Positions 33,420 to 44,609 of a stretch of DNA of 64,000 nt are shown here, piece by piece. The DNA lies in the NCBI GenBank assembly GCA_018398585.1, contig JAGTTD010000015.1, positions 1,059,001-1,123,000 of the forward strand, in the 5' to 3' direction. Positions within the stretch are counted from its first letter, which is position 1; every line of letters starts with the position of its first letter. This DNA comes from Simmondsia chinensis (lineage: Eukaryota > Streptophyta > Magnoliopsida > Caryophyllales > Simmondsiaceae). Both the position numbers and the translations under genes were made by a program. Under the pieces are notes generated by a model. That model did not search any database and was not told where the DNA came from. It saw only the letters and a program-made list of their open reading frames with translations.

Positions 33420-35129
33420 TCATGCAAACACAGATATCAAGCTTTTATACGTTTTCAAACTCGGTTTAAGCCCCAATTTCAACATTTCATCATGAACCCA
33501 CATAGCCTTTCTCATTTCCTTCTCTTGAGACAACCCACATATCATCACCAAGAAGCTAGCTTTGTTCACAACATTCTTCCTTCTCATGCAATCGAAAATC
33601 TCGATTGCTTCATTAACCCTCTTTTCAACAAATAGCCCACGAAGAAGCGTGTTATACGTAGTAACATCCCAATTATTATCAACGTTCCCCAACTTATCGT
33701 GCAATGTTATAGCAGCGTCAACCCGTCCACAAGAGCAATAATGCTTTACTAATGCGCGTGAACATTCAGAATCGACTAATAGACCTTCCTCTAGGATTAC
33801 TTCTAAAAGACTCTCGGCCTCTTTCCATCTCTCGCTTCTACACAACGATATCATAAACTTGGATAAATCGGATGCAGAAGGGCCGAGCCCTTTTCTGATT
33901 AGGTCATTCAATAACTTGTTCACTTCTTCTGATGGATTTTCATTGCAAATAATATCTGCCAATGCAAGGCAAGAACTTTTACTTAGTTTAATATTCATCT
34001 CCAAACTCATCTGATACATCTTGATTGCTTCTTTTACCCTCCCTCCTCTAGAAAAGGCCCCGAGAATGCACCCGAAAGTTGCATCTTTTAATCCAAATCC
34101 CTCATCCCGTGCCCTGCCTAATAACATCTCAGTTACATACGTCTTTCCTGAATCACAGAACTTTCTTATAACATCATCATACACCGATAACGTCAACTCT
34201 GGAATCAAGTTCTTCTCTATCATCGTTTGCATAACGGTCTCCACCACATTCATATCTCCAAATTCACATGCCTTATCAAGAATTGAGCTATAAATACCAA
34301 AACCCGGTTCGAATTTTCTTTTGCACATCTCACTTACCTGATCAAGTGCAGCTCCAAAGTTCCCAACTTTGCTATAACCATCAATAATCAACCCAAAAAT
34401 CACATAATTGCAAATACCCAAATCAATTAGCCTCACAACTCTATCAAATTTCCCTAATTTACACAAAATCCGAGCCATAATTGTCCATGTATTCAAATTT
34501 GGCAAAACCCCATTTCGAATCATTGAACCACACAAACACCAGCCTAATCTAAACTCACCAGCATGATGTAAAGCATCAAGAACAACATTTAAACTACCAA
34601 TCTTAGGCAAATACACAAAAGATATAATCTCTTTATACACTTCTAAGCACTCAAAATGCAGACCCTTTTTTGCATAACACTCAATGAACATACCAAAAAC
34701 AACTGGGTGCAAGTTTGTACCTTTACATGTTTCAACCACTGAATCCACAATCCGGGTTGGTGGGTCGACCCCAATTACTGATTCCAAGATGGGTTTAACA
34801 GGTCGGGTTTCTCCTGACCCGGCAAGAATCCAGATGATCCTAAGATTGGTTTTTAAGTCCGGTTGAAACCCTAATTTTGATCGAGCCCAGTTGAAGAAAT
34901 TGAGGGAAATTTGAGGGCTTGATTGGATTTTGTTAAGGATTTGAAGGAAAAGGGGTGGGGTTAGATTGTGGGATAGATTGAGAGAGGGAAGAATTGAAGC
35001 CCAGTTGTGTCTTTGTAAGAGGATTGAGGAGATTTGTGAGACTAATTGGCGTTGTTGGAGTTGGATTCTCCAAGATTGAGATGTTGTTGAAAAGGGTTTT
35101 GTGAAAGAAATTAGGGTTTTTTGAAGCAT
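33420..35129 (-). CDS. P-class pentatricopeptide repeat protein, organelle-targeted
   Basis: PPR proteins bind organellar RNA and act in its processing, stability or translation. This is an intronless frame of 569 residues starting MLQKTLISFTKPFSTTSQSW, a basic, Ser/Thr-rich presequence typical of mitochondrial import. The first part (LNFFNWARSKLGFQPDL) is the usual entry into a PPR tract. Helical repeats of about 35 residues follow to the C-terminus, for example TYNTLLRGLFVEKRVNEAIE and FLVMICGLSQEKEMRKAMW. No E, DYW or SMR domain follows, so I place it in the P class. The C-terminus ends within a repeat (KPSLKTYKSLISVFA). The long antisense frames (34021-34293, 33315-33635) are shadows. The exact orthologue and RNA target cannot be read from the sequence. 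Confidence 0.93.
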   Translation of the reverse strand: MLQKTLISFTKPFSTTSQSWRIQLQQRQLVSQISSILLQRHNWASILPSLNLSHNLTPPLFLQILNKIQSSPQISLNFFNWARSKLGFQPDLKTNLRIIWILAGSGETRPVKPILESVIGVDPPTRIVDSVVETCKGTNLHPVVFGMFIECYAKKGLHFECLEVYKEIISFVYLPKIGSLNVVLDALHHAGEFRLGWCLCGSMIRNGVLPNLNTWTIMARILCKLGKFDRVVRLIDLGICNYVIFGLIIDGYSKVGNFGAALDQVSEMCKRKFEPGFGIYSSILDKACEFGDMNVVETVMQTMIEKNLIPELTLSVYDDVIRKFCDSGKTYVTEMLLGRARDEGFGLKDATFGCILGAFSRGGRVKEAIKMYQMSLEMNIKLSKSSCLALADIICNENPSEEVNKLLNDLIRKGLGPSASDLSKFMISLCRSERWKEAESLLEVILEEGLLVDSECSRALVKHYCSCGRVDAAITLHDKLGNVDNNWDVTTYNTLLRGLFVEKRVNEAIEIFDCMRRKNVVNKASFLVMICGLSQEKEMRKAMWVHDEMLKLGLKPSLKTYKSLISVFA

Positions 35130-36400
35130 TTGTGTATGTGGAGAGTTTGCGGGGATGCATCGCTGGGGGATTGGTTTTGACTGGGGGTTCTTGGTGATAA
35201 ATTTGACAATGAGGTAAAGAGAGGATAATAAAAGTGAACTACTTATAAATAGTTTTATCCAATGATTCAGAATTTATTATTCTCGTAAATGTGCTCGTAT
35301 ATCGAGTGTTATAGTGCATGAGTATTGAACGAGAGACTACAAATTTAACCTTTTTTGTGTGGTTTTTTGTTTTTGTGTGAATCTTCTGCCTACGGCCATT
35401 CACTATTTTTTGTTTCAATCTAATTTACTCCTTTATGTCCTTAAAAAATTTAAAATATTGTACAGTTATAAGTTATGTGATAATTGAATTGAATAACCCA
35501 GTTTTGATAATTTTTTCTTAGTAGTTGCCACATGAGGAGAGGTTTTGTTATGCTATACATTGTCCATCACCATAACATATACTTTAGTAAGAACGATACA
35601 AATTTTTAGTAATCCTTTTACTATTTTTAAATTGATTGAGAATTTATCTTTCAATAAAGAGGAAAAAAAAAGTCTTCTTTTTTTTTTTTTTTTTTTTTGC
35701 CTTAGACTTTATACTTGCTTACTATACGTCATCACGGGCACCTAATGACGCTTGAATAACTAACACCCATCATCACCAACCATCATCATGGTCCAAAAAA
35801 AAAAATAATCCAAAAACTTAACATTTTATATGAATATCTATTGACGAATAATTTTATAAACTAATATGTCGGGACCAATTTGCCGTTGAGTTCGTAAATA
35901 TGTGCACTTTTATGAACCAATAGGATGCAAAGTGTGGAATCTTAATCTACAAAAGTACATATATATATTTTTAATCAAGGTAAAGAAAATATATTGTCTT
36001 TTCACAGGAAAGATCTTTCAAATGCACTAGCTAAGAACTCAGTGGAGAAGACCAAGAAAACGTGTGACCGTATTTATGTAAAGTATAGTTAAGTTTATAT
36101 AATATACCTAATTTTGTTAAGTATGGTTGTCTCGAAAAGTTAGCGGGGGTAAATAGGTAATTTCTTAATATAGCTTAGTTAGTAAACTGTATATATTGTT
36201 GTAAAAGGTAGGGTTTTTGACGTACTTTTTACTTTCATTTTTCCTTCCTTCATTTGATTCTTACTTTTAATTACTCTTGTTCATTGTATACAAAATTCAC
36301 AAAATCAATAATAAACATTCAATTTCTTCTTTGCATGCGGATATATAACAATTTGAGTACCCAGTCAACAATCATTTTAACCTCTCCGAAACAATATTGA
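35130..36400. other. PPR upstream region and intergenic DNA
   Basis: AT-rich with T tracts (35677-35698). No gene, structured RNA or element end is recognised. Confidence 0.4.
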
Positions 36401-36413
36401 AAGAAAGATATCA

Positions 36414-36546
36414 ACAACAACAACAACAACAGGGCCAGTGCCTCCAAGGGTTCCCGTATAAGCAGGGTCTGGGGGGTAGATGTACGCAGCCTTCACCCTT
36501 CAGGGGGCTACCCTGAAGAGAGGCTGTTTCCAAGGACCCCCAACCT
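36414..36546 (-). mobile_element. RTE/SINE tail only, with target duplication
   Basis: The direct repeat 'gaaagatatca' flanks the copy exactly at 36403-36413 and 36547-36557. On the minus strand the body starts at AGGTTGGGGGTCC, the head/tail junction of the SINE family, and ends in (TTG)n. The copy was therefore inserted without a 5S head. Confidence 0.85.
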
Positions 36547-36699
36547 GAAAGATATCAGTCAGAGTATAATGAATATTCTATGATACCATAATATAGTTGT
36601 TTAAAACGTTGATCATAATTTCACTGTTACCTTCCACCATACTTCTCTTACAAGAATGGAATTTGCTTTCTATATGGGTCATGTTACTCAGATGGGAAG

Positions 36700-36928
36700 C
36701 ATGTGAATTTGCTTTCACTGTTACCTTCCTGTCTTTTGGTTTGTCCTGTTTTTGAGTGCTTCTTAGTGGTGTTTGAGACTCTTAATATTTGCCTATTTTT
36801 GCTTGTATTTTTGTTTGTACTATTTTTGTTGTTTTGCTCCCCGTTCTTATACGGGTTGACTCATTTGTTCTAGCTGCTTACTATGTATCATGACATTGTC
36901 ACCAATTATCGGGAAAAAAAAACCCTAT
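36700..36928 (+). mobile_element. 3' end of the ORF1-only retroposon family
   Basis: The T-rich, non-coding stretch ends 'caccaattatcggg' plus poly(A). It resembles the 3' UTR of the copies at 14141-14541 and 37413-39160. The 5' end and target duplication are not clear. Confidence 0.5.
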
Positions 36929-36941
36929 AATGCGTGGATGA

Positions 36942-37389
36942 GGGGTATAAATGAGCCAAACCGGCTCGCGACCCTCGTGACCCGGCTCGTCATAAAGCTT
37001 GAAAGGCTCGGCTCGCTTCGAGCTTGAGCCGAGTTGAGCCGGCTCGTTTAGCTTATCGAGCCAAGCCCGAGCCTAGTGAAGCTCGAGCTCGTAAGCTAGC
37101 GAGCCAAAACGAGCTTTTCTTAGTATAATATTTTTTTATTAAATATGACCAATGAAGCCAAATTTGAGTTTAAATGAGCCAAGCCTGAGCTTAAACGGGC
37201 CCAAACAAGCCTAAATTGAGCTTAAATGAGCCAAAATATTGCAAGCTTAATTCAAGCTTGAGCTTAGATTGAGCCGAGCCGAGCCCGAGCTTTTGATGAG
37301 CTGAACTCGAGCTTGAACTTTTCGAGTTCAGCGAGTTTAGAGCCAAGCTTAATGCAAAGGTTCGAGACTTGGCTCGGCTCAAATACTAA
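36942..37389 (+). mobile_element. GAGCC/GGCTC-rich hAT-like non-autonomous element, copy 1
   Basis: The ends are inverted (tataaatgagccaaaccgg on the left; complement of the right end, tagtatttgagccgagcc). The whole element is dense in GAGCC, GGCTCG and AGCTTG words. It is homologous in reverse to 42265-42735, sharing 'aatattgcaagcct' and 'gagcttaaatgagcc'. No transposase is present. Confidence 0.7.
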
Positions 37390-37412
37390 GCACCATTTCA
37401 TTGATTCGTTCT

Positions 37413-39160
37413 TCTTTTTTTTTCGATAATTAGCGACAAAGTCGCAAAACAAGCAGACTACTCGCCAAACGAGGCCTGAGTCCAACCGTAAAAACATGGG
37501 GACCAAAACATCCAACACAAAAACAAAGAAACATGACAATACAACAACAGGCACAACACAAGACTCAACACACGACAAAACCGGACAACGAAAATAAGAC
37601 CAACCAAAAACAAAGAAACAGGCTAAGCAACTCGCAAAAACAAAAGGAACAGGAATACGGCAAGAGAGCAAACTCATCCCATATTCATCTTCTATGGAGC
37701 ATGGTTTTCACCATAAGTGGATCGAATCCTTCGAAATCAAGACCCAGCCTTTTTCCCATCTGTATTGTTCTTTCCGCTTCTAGGATCTTCTCAACATGAG
37801 TAGCGTTATCTCCCTGATTCCCCCTATTTCTCTTTTTCTGTTTTGCAGTGGTCTTCGCCTTTTTTCCTGCAGTACTCCTGGGTGACATGTTCTTCAGGAA
37901 TTCATGTAACTCCTGCTTCTCTCTTTCTTTCATCTTGCGCTTCAGAGCTATCCTTCCCCATTTTGTTTTGCGCAGTCTTTCGTCTTTCCGCCGATCTGAG
38001 CTTGGCCCTTCCATAAATGGAACTGTTACGTGGTGATTCCCGGGCACACTAGCTTCAGTTTGTGGATGTCTGATCAATGCAGCGGGCTCGAAGCCTGGAG
38101 GGAAATCCAGACCAGAGGCTGCGGAATCACTATCACTATTGTTACCCGAAGCTTCGTTCTCACGAGGAGATATCTGGGCACGATGCTGCAGTGTTACAAC
38201 TTCGTCATCCTCGACCCATGAAAGTGGACTAGGAAGACGTTGATTTTCTCAGTCGCCTTAATACAGTAATTGGGCTACCGGTTGTGGGATGTAGGTGATT
38301 AGAGTGGCGAGTGGGAAAAAGCTGTCCATGGTCCATCTCCCAAGGATCTGACCATTAAGATGGATAGAGACCTGTAGTAGCGATTGCCATGTAGCACCTA
38401 TCCCTTCATTCACTGTCCTGGAATTGGACTTCCAGAATCGTCATAGACAATCGAGACATCCGCAATCAGCTCATCTGGAGGTTGGATCCGTGATGTACTC
38501 CGAGCTACTGTGGTACAATAACTCTCCATAGGACTGTGTCGAAAAAGATGCCTGCTCCCTATCCATTCTGGCTGAGGCCGCTAAGGCGACAACTCTGGGA
38601 GAGTAGTTTGGGATCAACACAAAGGTACCTTCTTTAACGAGGACTAGGCGGGATCCCCTGTTATGTTGAGCTTGGACCATTTGACGAATGCATGCTATGT
38701 AGCAGGTGTAAATCAGGATCCTAGCAACGTCAGCGCACCTCATAGCTGATGTTCTCGGATCCACCCTTACGAACTTCCACCATACTTTGGCGATGTCACC
38801 AAAACAGTCATTAGACCACCATTGGATAGGTAGTCCATGGATCTCAAGTCACACTCTTCTGTTTAGGGATCCAAGAGTCTCGCCAGAGTACTTATACACT
38901 TCTCTGAACTTTCGTAGTAGAATCTCCTTACGGGGGCCATGGTAGGATTCCATGGTTTGAACAGAGTCACAAACCAGGATAAAGGTAGTTTTGCTTAACC
39001 CTCTAGGTGTTAGCCCGTAGAGATCGATCTCCGTGGTAAATGTAAGAATATCATCAAGACTAACCTCATCTGACGAATGGGCAATGACTGACCGCTGAAG
39101 CCATGCCTCCACACTCTTGTTGGTATTTGAAACTACAATCCTCAGAATATTTGTACTCAC
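37413..39160 (-). mobile_element. ORF1-only L1-like retroposon, longest copy (DUF4283-like ORF1)
   Basis: Reading frames at 38849-39160, 38471-38764 and 37685-38077 share one phase, so this is a single ORF1 of nearly 490 codons broken by a few stops. The N-terminal part resembles the DUF4283 domain of plant LINE ORF1 proteins (TFILVCDSVQTMESYHGPRK, LEIHGLPIQWW, WWKFVRVDPRT). A PPGFEP motif and a Lys/Arg-rich C-terminus ending LGLDFEGFDP...MLHRR follow. About 260 bp of 3' UTR then end GTCGCTAATTATC plus poly(A). There is no endonuclease or reverse transcriptase. A hint of an ORF2 start (MSLLSCRI) follows the stop. Confidence 0.75.
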
Positions 39161-39179
39161 ATCTTCCCCACCCTGATTA

Positions 39180-40015
39180 ATTCTTTTTATTTTATTTAGA
39201 TTTTTTATTCAATTACGACAATATAAAATCTTTCTGATAGTACAGTAGAGTTTTCCTTAGCCCGAGCTCTCGATCAAACTAGAAATTTCCTCTCCGTAAG
39301 ATCGCTTCATGGTAAAGGAAATTGTGAACTTCTTGTAACTAGATAAGTATGGGTAGTACGAGTGCTGCTTTCAGATGCATTAAAACCCATTATTTGTAAC
39401 CTATTGACGAAAAATAATACGCTAATCTTTCTTGTCCGGTAAGTAAGCAATGGAGCCTCTGGCTTCGGCCCTTCTAGTGTGGATCGCCAACCAATAGCAT
39501 TGCCTTATTTCTTTATTGGTGCATGTATTTACTCAATTAGCATGTTGGTCATTTTTAATTACCAACAATAATTAATTATATTCTCTCTCCCAAGCCTAAC
39601 TTGCACCATTACTAAAAATTATTAATTTGCGAGCCTTAACAAACCTAAATATAATAAACTGAATTTGATCTAAAAGTATGAGCTTAAAATAATAATCTAC
39701 CTCATGTTGAAGCTTAATGAACTAAGTTTCAACACAACAAATTTGAACATACGTTGAGTTCAAGATCTGAACTCGGTGTCTTGTAAGTCAAACAAATATT
39801 ACGTACCAAGTTCGGGCTCGGGTTTGACTCGACTAAGTTACGGACCCTATTTTTTGAAAAGATAAATAAGATTAATCAACCTTTAAAAATAAAAGCAATG
39901 ACAATAAAATAGATCTTGTTTTTGACCGACAAAGTAATTTGGGTTAAAGTATCAGGGCATTGATTAAATCAAAGCTCCTTTTTGTCGAGGTTAAAGCTAC
40001 ATAGATCTTGTTCAA
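39180..40015. other. AT-rich intergenic DNA
   Basis: No gene or recognisable element end is seen. Confidence 0.4.
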
Positions 40016-40024
40016 AATATAAAA

Positions 40025-40302
40025 GGGTAAATTATATATTAGTATCATGAGATTTAGTGTATTAATTTTTTTAATTTATAAACTTTTTGAAATAATTTTT
40101 TAGTCCAAAAGTTACGTGTATTTAATAAAATAGCCCAAATAATGATACGAAAGAATGAAAGTGGGCCCTGTTTTCATTTTTACACATTGCTATTTGAATT
40201 ATTTTATTAAATATAAGTAACTTTTTGGACTAAAAATTACTTCAAAAAGTGAACTAAAAAAATTAATACACTAAATCTTGGATACTAATATGCAGTTTAC
40301 CC
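40025..40302. mobile_element. Mutator-like MITE with long terminal inverted repeats
   Basis: A perfect 9-bp target-site duplication (aatataaaa) lies at 40016-40024 and 40303-40311. The arms are inverted copies over about 100 bp (gggtaaattatatattagta on the left; complement of the right, gggtaaactgcatattagta). A 9-bp duplication with long arms is the Mutator signature. Confidence 0.88.
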
Positions 40303-40387
40303 AATATAAAAATGTAACATAATTTTACTATATACATTACAATGTTTAGGGAGAACTATAAAATGACAATATGCTTAAAGAACTTTT

Positions 40388-40455
40388 CCCCCCATAAATT
40401 ACGACAAAATCGCGATACAAGCAGACCATTCGTTGGGCGAGGCCTGAAAATCTGT
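40388..40455 (-). mobile_element. Retroposon 3'-end fragment
   Basis: The minus strand reads 'caggcctcgcccaacgaatg' then 'gtctgcttgtatcgcgattt' and 'gtcgtaattta'. This corresponds to the terminal part of the ORF1-only retroposon family at 37413-37500. No tail or duplication was identified. Confidence 0.5.
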
Positions 40456-40840
40456 TACCTTTTTGTTTTGTTTAATTTCCAAAACTTATTAATTATTTGT
40501 ATACAGTATAATCCTGGCCAATAAAAATAAAGTACAGTAGGGTGAGACATGGATCTTGTTGTCTTTCATATAATTTTGCGACCCTATTAGATTAAAAATC
40601 AACGCAGCAGGTACTGATGCACTGCCTTTAAGATACAACACCCAATTTGTACAGCTGACACTTTCTTGGTGTGCACAAACTTGAAATCTAATACATTTAC
40701 AACACGTCAGCAAAAAACGACAAGAAGCAATTTTAACAAAATAGTTTTTGACTGATAAATTCTTTATTTTGTCCTCTCAATGCAAAGGCTTGGGTTAAAC
40801 AAGGATTTATATGCAATTCATACAACAACCACATACCATG

Positions 40841-41092
40841 AGGGTACCAACGTGCAAGCACTGGATTCCATTAGAACTCCAAAGTTAACTGTGCTTGGAC
40901 GAGTAGTACCAGGATGGATGACCTCTTGGGAAGTCCTTGTGCTACACCCCCTCAGGTAGGAGGTTCTCGGAAACAGCCTCCTTTCAGGGTACCTTGAAGG
41001 GGGGAAGGCTGTGCAGTGCGTATTTCCACCCCCGACCTTGCTTAGACTGAAGTCCTTAGCATATTGGGAATGTTGTTTTTTTTTCCCCCAAT
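40841..41092 (+). mobile_element. 5S rRNA-derived SINE, copy 6 (variant head)
   Basis: It starts 'agggtaccaacgtgcaagca' (variant head) and continues into 'ggattccattagaactccaa' and the 5S C-box region. The tail (ggaggttctcggaaacagcc) ends in a T tract. A 19-bp imperfect direct repeat lies at 40822-40840 and 41093-41111. Confidence 0.85.
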
Positions 41093-41277
41093 GCAACAAT
41101 CACATGCAATGATCTGTTGATTTACAGGCATATAAGTATTCTCTTTCTTTTCAACATGAAATTAAACTTAAAATTAAAAAATAAATAAAAATATAACTTT
41201 TACTAAAATATCTAACATTTACTGATAACCGAATAAAAAGATAAATATTCACTTTTCGTGGATTCAAAATTTATGTA

Positions 41278-42191
41278 GGGTAAATTTTATATTAGTACCT
41301 TAAGGTTTGATATATTAGGCTTTTAGTACACAAATTTTGTGAAATAGTTTTATAGTCCAAAAAGCATTGTATAACGGTGTAAAGTAGGTCCTGCTTTTAT
41401 TTTTTCACACCGTTATTTGAACTATTTTATTAGATATATGTAAATTTATAGGCTAAGAAATTATTTCACAAAATTCATAGAATTGTTGGGAAAATTCACA
41501 CAATCAAGTACAACGGAAGCGAAAGACATCAGAAACAGCAAAAATGAACAAACTATATTTTTACGTGGAAACCCTTTCTCAACTAGAGGGAAAAACCACG
41601 GGTCCCAACAGGTGCCTCAATTCCCTATGAAATTAAGAATTACTATATCTAATTATAACTCTCATCCCCATACAATCATTATCAATCAAAAATCATCGTC
41701 AGTGTGACTATTGCACGCTGAGTCACCAACTCTCTCAAAGTGTAGTTTCTGTACGGCGATCCACCAACCCTCCTCAATGTTGTTGCTGCACGGTGAGCCA
41801 CCAACCCTCTCACAATGTAGCCTTGGAAAGAGGAAGTTATGAAAACTCTCTTAATCACTCTCAATCAAAACACTTAAACAAATCTCTCCCTCTCCCCCGC
41901 CTTGGTGCCCAGAATCTCCTAACGCTTCACATCGTTCCTCTCTTTTTTTTTTTCTCACCTAAAACAATGACATCCAACCTCTGTTTATAGTTGAGTTATT
42001 TAAATCTAATTTAATTTAGAATATCAAATCAAATCAAACTCATTTAGATAACTCAATATAAATCATATCATATCCACATCAAATCTTAACCAAATCTAAA
42101 TAATATTGACTTTGAGATAAATAATATCTTAATAAATATAGAATAAAAAAATTAATACATTAAATCTTAAAATACTATTATATAATTTATT
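41278..42191. mobile_element. Mutator-like MITE split by an LTR-like insertion
   Basis: The left part (41278-41483) and right part (about 42138-42191) together match the MITE at 40025-40302, including 'ttattagtaccttaaggttt'-like and 'attaatacattaaatctta' segments. The middle is occupied by the element at 41484-42137. Confidence 0.7.
41484..42137 (+). mobile_element. Solo-LTR-like insertion
   Basis: The insert starts TGTTGGGAAAATTCACAC and contains 'tttttacgtggaaacccttt', a phrase common in plant Copia LTRs. The flanking direct repeat 'atagaat' lies at 41477-41483 and 42138-42144. Its 3' terminus does not end in CA, so the exact end is uncertain. No coding sequence. Confidence 0.6.
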
Positions 42192-42264
42192 GTTTTGATA
42201 GATAAACTGTTGTAATTATAACATATTTGCTATTTGCTTAATTTGGTTATATACTACCCACGAT

Positions 42265-42735
42265 TAGGAGTGTATTTGAGCCGAGCTGAGCCTGCTATGC
42301 TTGAGGCTCGGCTCGTTAGCTTTAAGCTCAGCTCGGGCTCAGTTCGAAGTTCACCGAGCTTTGAAAATTCGGGCTCGAGCTCGGCTCGTCAAAAGCTCAG
42401 GCTCGGCTAGGCTCGATCTAAACTCGGTAAACTTCGAACTAGGCTTGCAATATTTCGGTCCATTTAATCTCAATATAGGCTCGTTTTGGCTTGTTTAAGG
42501 TGGGGCTCGGCTCATTTAAGCTCCAATATGCATTCATTGGGCAATATTTAAGCAAATATATTATATTCGAACAAGCTCGCTAAACGAGCTCGAGCTTCAA
42601 TAGGCTCAGGCTCAGCTCGATAAGCTAAACAAACCGGCTCGACTCGGCTAGAGCTTAAAGCAAGCTGAGCTTTTCGAGCTTCATAACAATTAGTCTTGCA
42701 AGGACTTATGAGCCGGCTCGGTTTATTTAGTCCTG
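42265..42735 (-). mobile_element. GAGCC/GGCTC-rich hAT-like non-autonomous element, copy 2
   Basis: A 10-bp direct repeat (tacccacgat) flanks it at 42255-42264 and 42736-42745. The ends are TAGGAGTGTATTTGAGCC on the left and, as complement, CAGGACTAAATAAACCGAGC on the right. It is the inverted homologue of 36942-37389. Confidence 0.75.
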
Positions 42736-43346
42736 TACCCACGATAATCAAACAAGTACATAGAATCTTAAAAAATGACTTGTCGGAAGAGAAGACCGAC
42801 AATGGGGGCCAATAGCAAGTTGGCAAACACAAAAGAAAATTTATTGGATTATGTGACCAATTAAATTAAAATTTAAAATTATGGGTCACGTTCTTACATG
42901 CACACCGCCACATGGACCCGTCCTCATATCTTATAAAGCCACTTCATTGGCAGCCTGGCTTTCTTGTATTTATATGTGTCCATGGGACCCATTCTCAGAG
43001 CCGAATATAATCTCAAACAAATTAAGCACCCGCTTAGAATTTCCAAATTTTAAAAAATGTCATTTTAAAGTAACAATTATTAATATTAATGAATTTAAGA
43101 GAAACATTATTATATACGAATGGCCCATTTGAAAATTTTGCTTGAGGATCCGAAAATGTTTAAGATCGGCTTTGCCCGTTCCCTAGTGACATAGTCTAGT
43201 AGAGGAAAACGCCGGCGACTAGCTATGTCACTTGAGTTAGAATTTTCACTTAAGTAAATTTTGGTTCCCTATTTACGGGAAATTTGAGGGCATTTATTGA
43301 GTGAAAGCAAAAACAATTGCATATTTTTTCAATATATAACTATATA

Positions 43347-43476
43347 CAACAACAACAACATACCAAGTGCATCAAAGGCTCCCATATAAGCAGGGTCTTG
43401 AGGTGGGATGTACGTAGCCTTACTTCTTTAGGGTGATACCCTAACGAGAGACTGTTTTCGAGGATCCCAACCTGAG
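43347..43476 (-). mobile_element. RTE/SINE tail only
   Basis: On the minus strand it runs from CTCAGGTTGGGATCCTCG to (TTG)n. It has no 5S head. Weak similarity just upstream could be LINE 3' UTR. Confidence 0.7.
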
Positions 43477-43479
43477 ACA

Positions 43480-44040
43480 GTTGAAGGGCACGAAAAACAT
43501 GAATAGCATGGCAACACCAAAGCAAAGAGTATACAGTCATTAAGGAGTACGAGTAAACATAACGCTACATGTCAACATATTTGCATAATAGGCATATATA
43601 TATATATATATATATATAACTATATATGTAATAAATATTATAAATCGTCATAAAATAATTGATAAAAATATAATTGTGTAGTAATTTTTGTATAAGTTAA
43701 TCATCTATGTCATATATTGCTTTAGCTAGTATCCCAAATGGAGTACACTTTGGTTAATAAAAATATCACTTATAATTTTTTTTTTTGAACAGAGTATCAC
43801 TTATAATTTAATCCAAGGTTTTTCTATTTATATTAATGTTATATTATTCTTCTTATATTTTATTTATACAGTGGCGGGAGCTTTTGTGGCATTCGGATTA
43901 TTGTTGTATACTCTATTCATTATGTTAACTTAGTTATTAAATTTTTAATTATAATCAATTTAATCCCTATAAAATTTAAAATAATACAATAACAAAATTT
44001 AAGAACTAAAGTAACATAACAGTTAATGTATAAAGAATAA
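43480..44040. other. AT-rich intergenic DNA with (TA)n
   Basis: A TA repeat lies at about 43596-43618. The phrase 'agagtatcacttataatttt' is duplicated near 43750-43810. No gene is supported. Confidence 0.4.
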
Positions 44041-44053
44041 TAGCATAAATAAC

Positions 44054-44410
44054 TCTTAGATATTTAAAGGGTTTTTCCACCAATGGTTCCTGCAATTTTC
44101 TTATTGTGTCAATTTAGTCCCTTTATAATTTATATTATGTCAATTTGGTCCTTAAGTCAATTTTAAGTTAAGTTATTAACGTAACTTTTGCACAGGTAAT
44201 TACATAAGATGCAAGTAACCCATTATAAATTTACCAATTGACTCAATTTAATCCAATTTATAGTCGAATTATTAAAAATTTTATTAATAATTTACCATAA
44301 GTTTTAGTCTAAGGACCAAATTGATATAATATCAATTATATAAGAATTAAATTAATATAATTAAAAATATAAAGACTAAATTAATACAATAAGTAAGGTA
44401 AAGAAACCTT
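44054..44410. mobile_element. MITE with inverted arms
   Basis: The arms are inverted over about 90 bp ('ttattgtgtcaatttagtcc' left; complement of the right arm, 'ttattgtattaatttagtct'). A 13-bp direct repeat with one mismatch (tagcatwaataac) lies at 44041-44053 and 44411-44423. The element is related to 60895-61125. Confidence 0.7.
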
Positions 44411-44531
44411 TAGCATTAATAACCCATATTTAAATTAACTATACATTTAACACAAGTTACAGGAGCATCCCTTTTTAAAAAGCAAAGGCTATCTCCATCT
44501 AAGAGATCCAACGCTAGAGTTCATACACAGA

Positions 44532-44536
<5 letters not shown>

Positions 44537-44568
<32 letters not shown>

Positions 44569-44570
44569 AC
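44537..44570 (+). repeat. (GA)n microsatellite in the XTH 5' region
   Basis: GAGA repeats with one interruption, 40-73 bp upstream of the XTH start codon, probably in the 5' UTR or core promoter. Confidence 0.9.
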
Positions 44571-44609
44571 TCCCTCGCTCTCTCTGACCTTCAACCCCAC
44601 AAAAAAAAA

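Noticed and set aside
33315..34293. Plus-strand frames over the PPR gene
   Set aside because: They are shadows of the 569-residue PPR frame on the minus strand.
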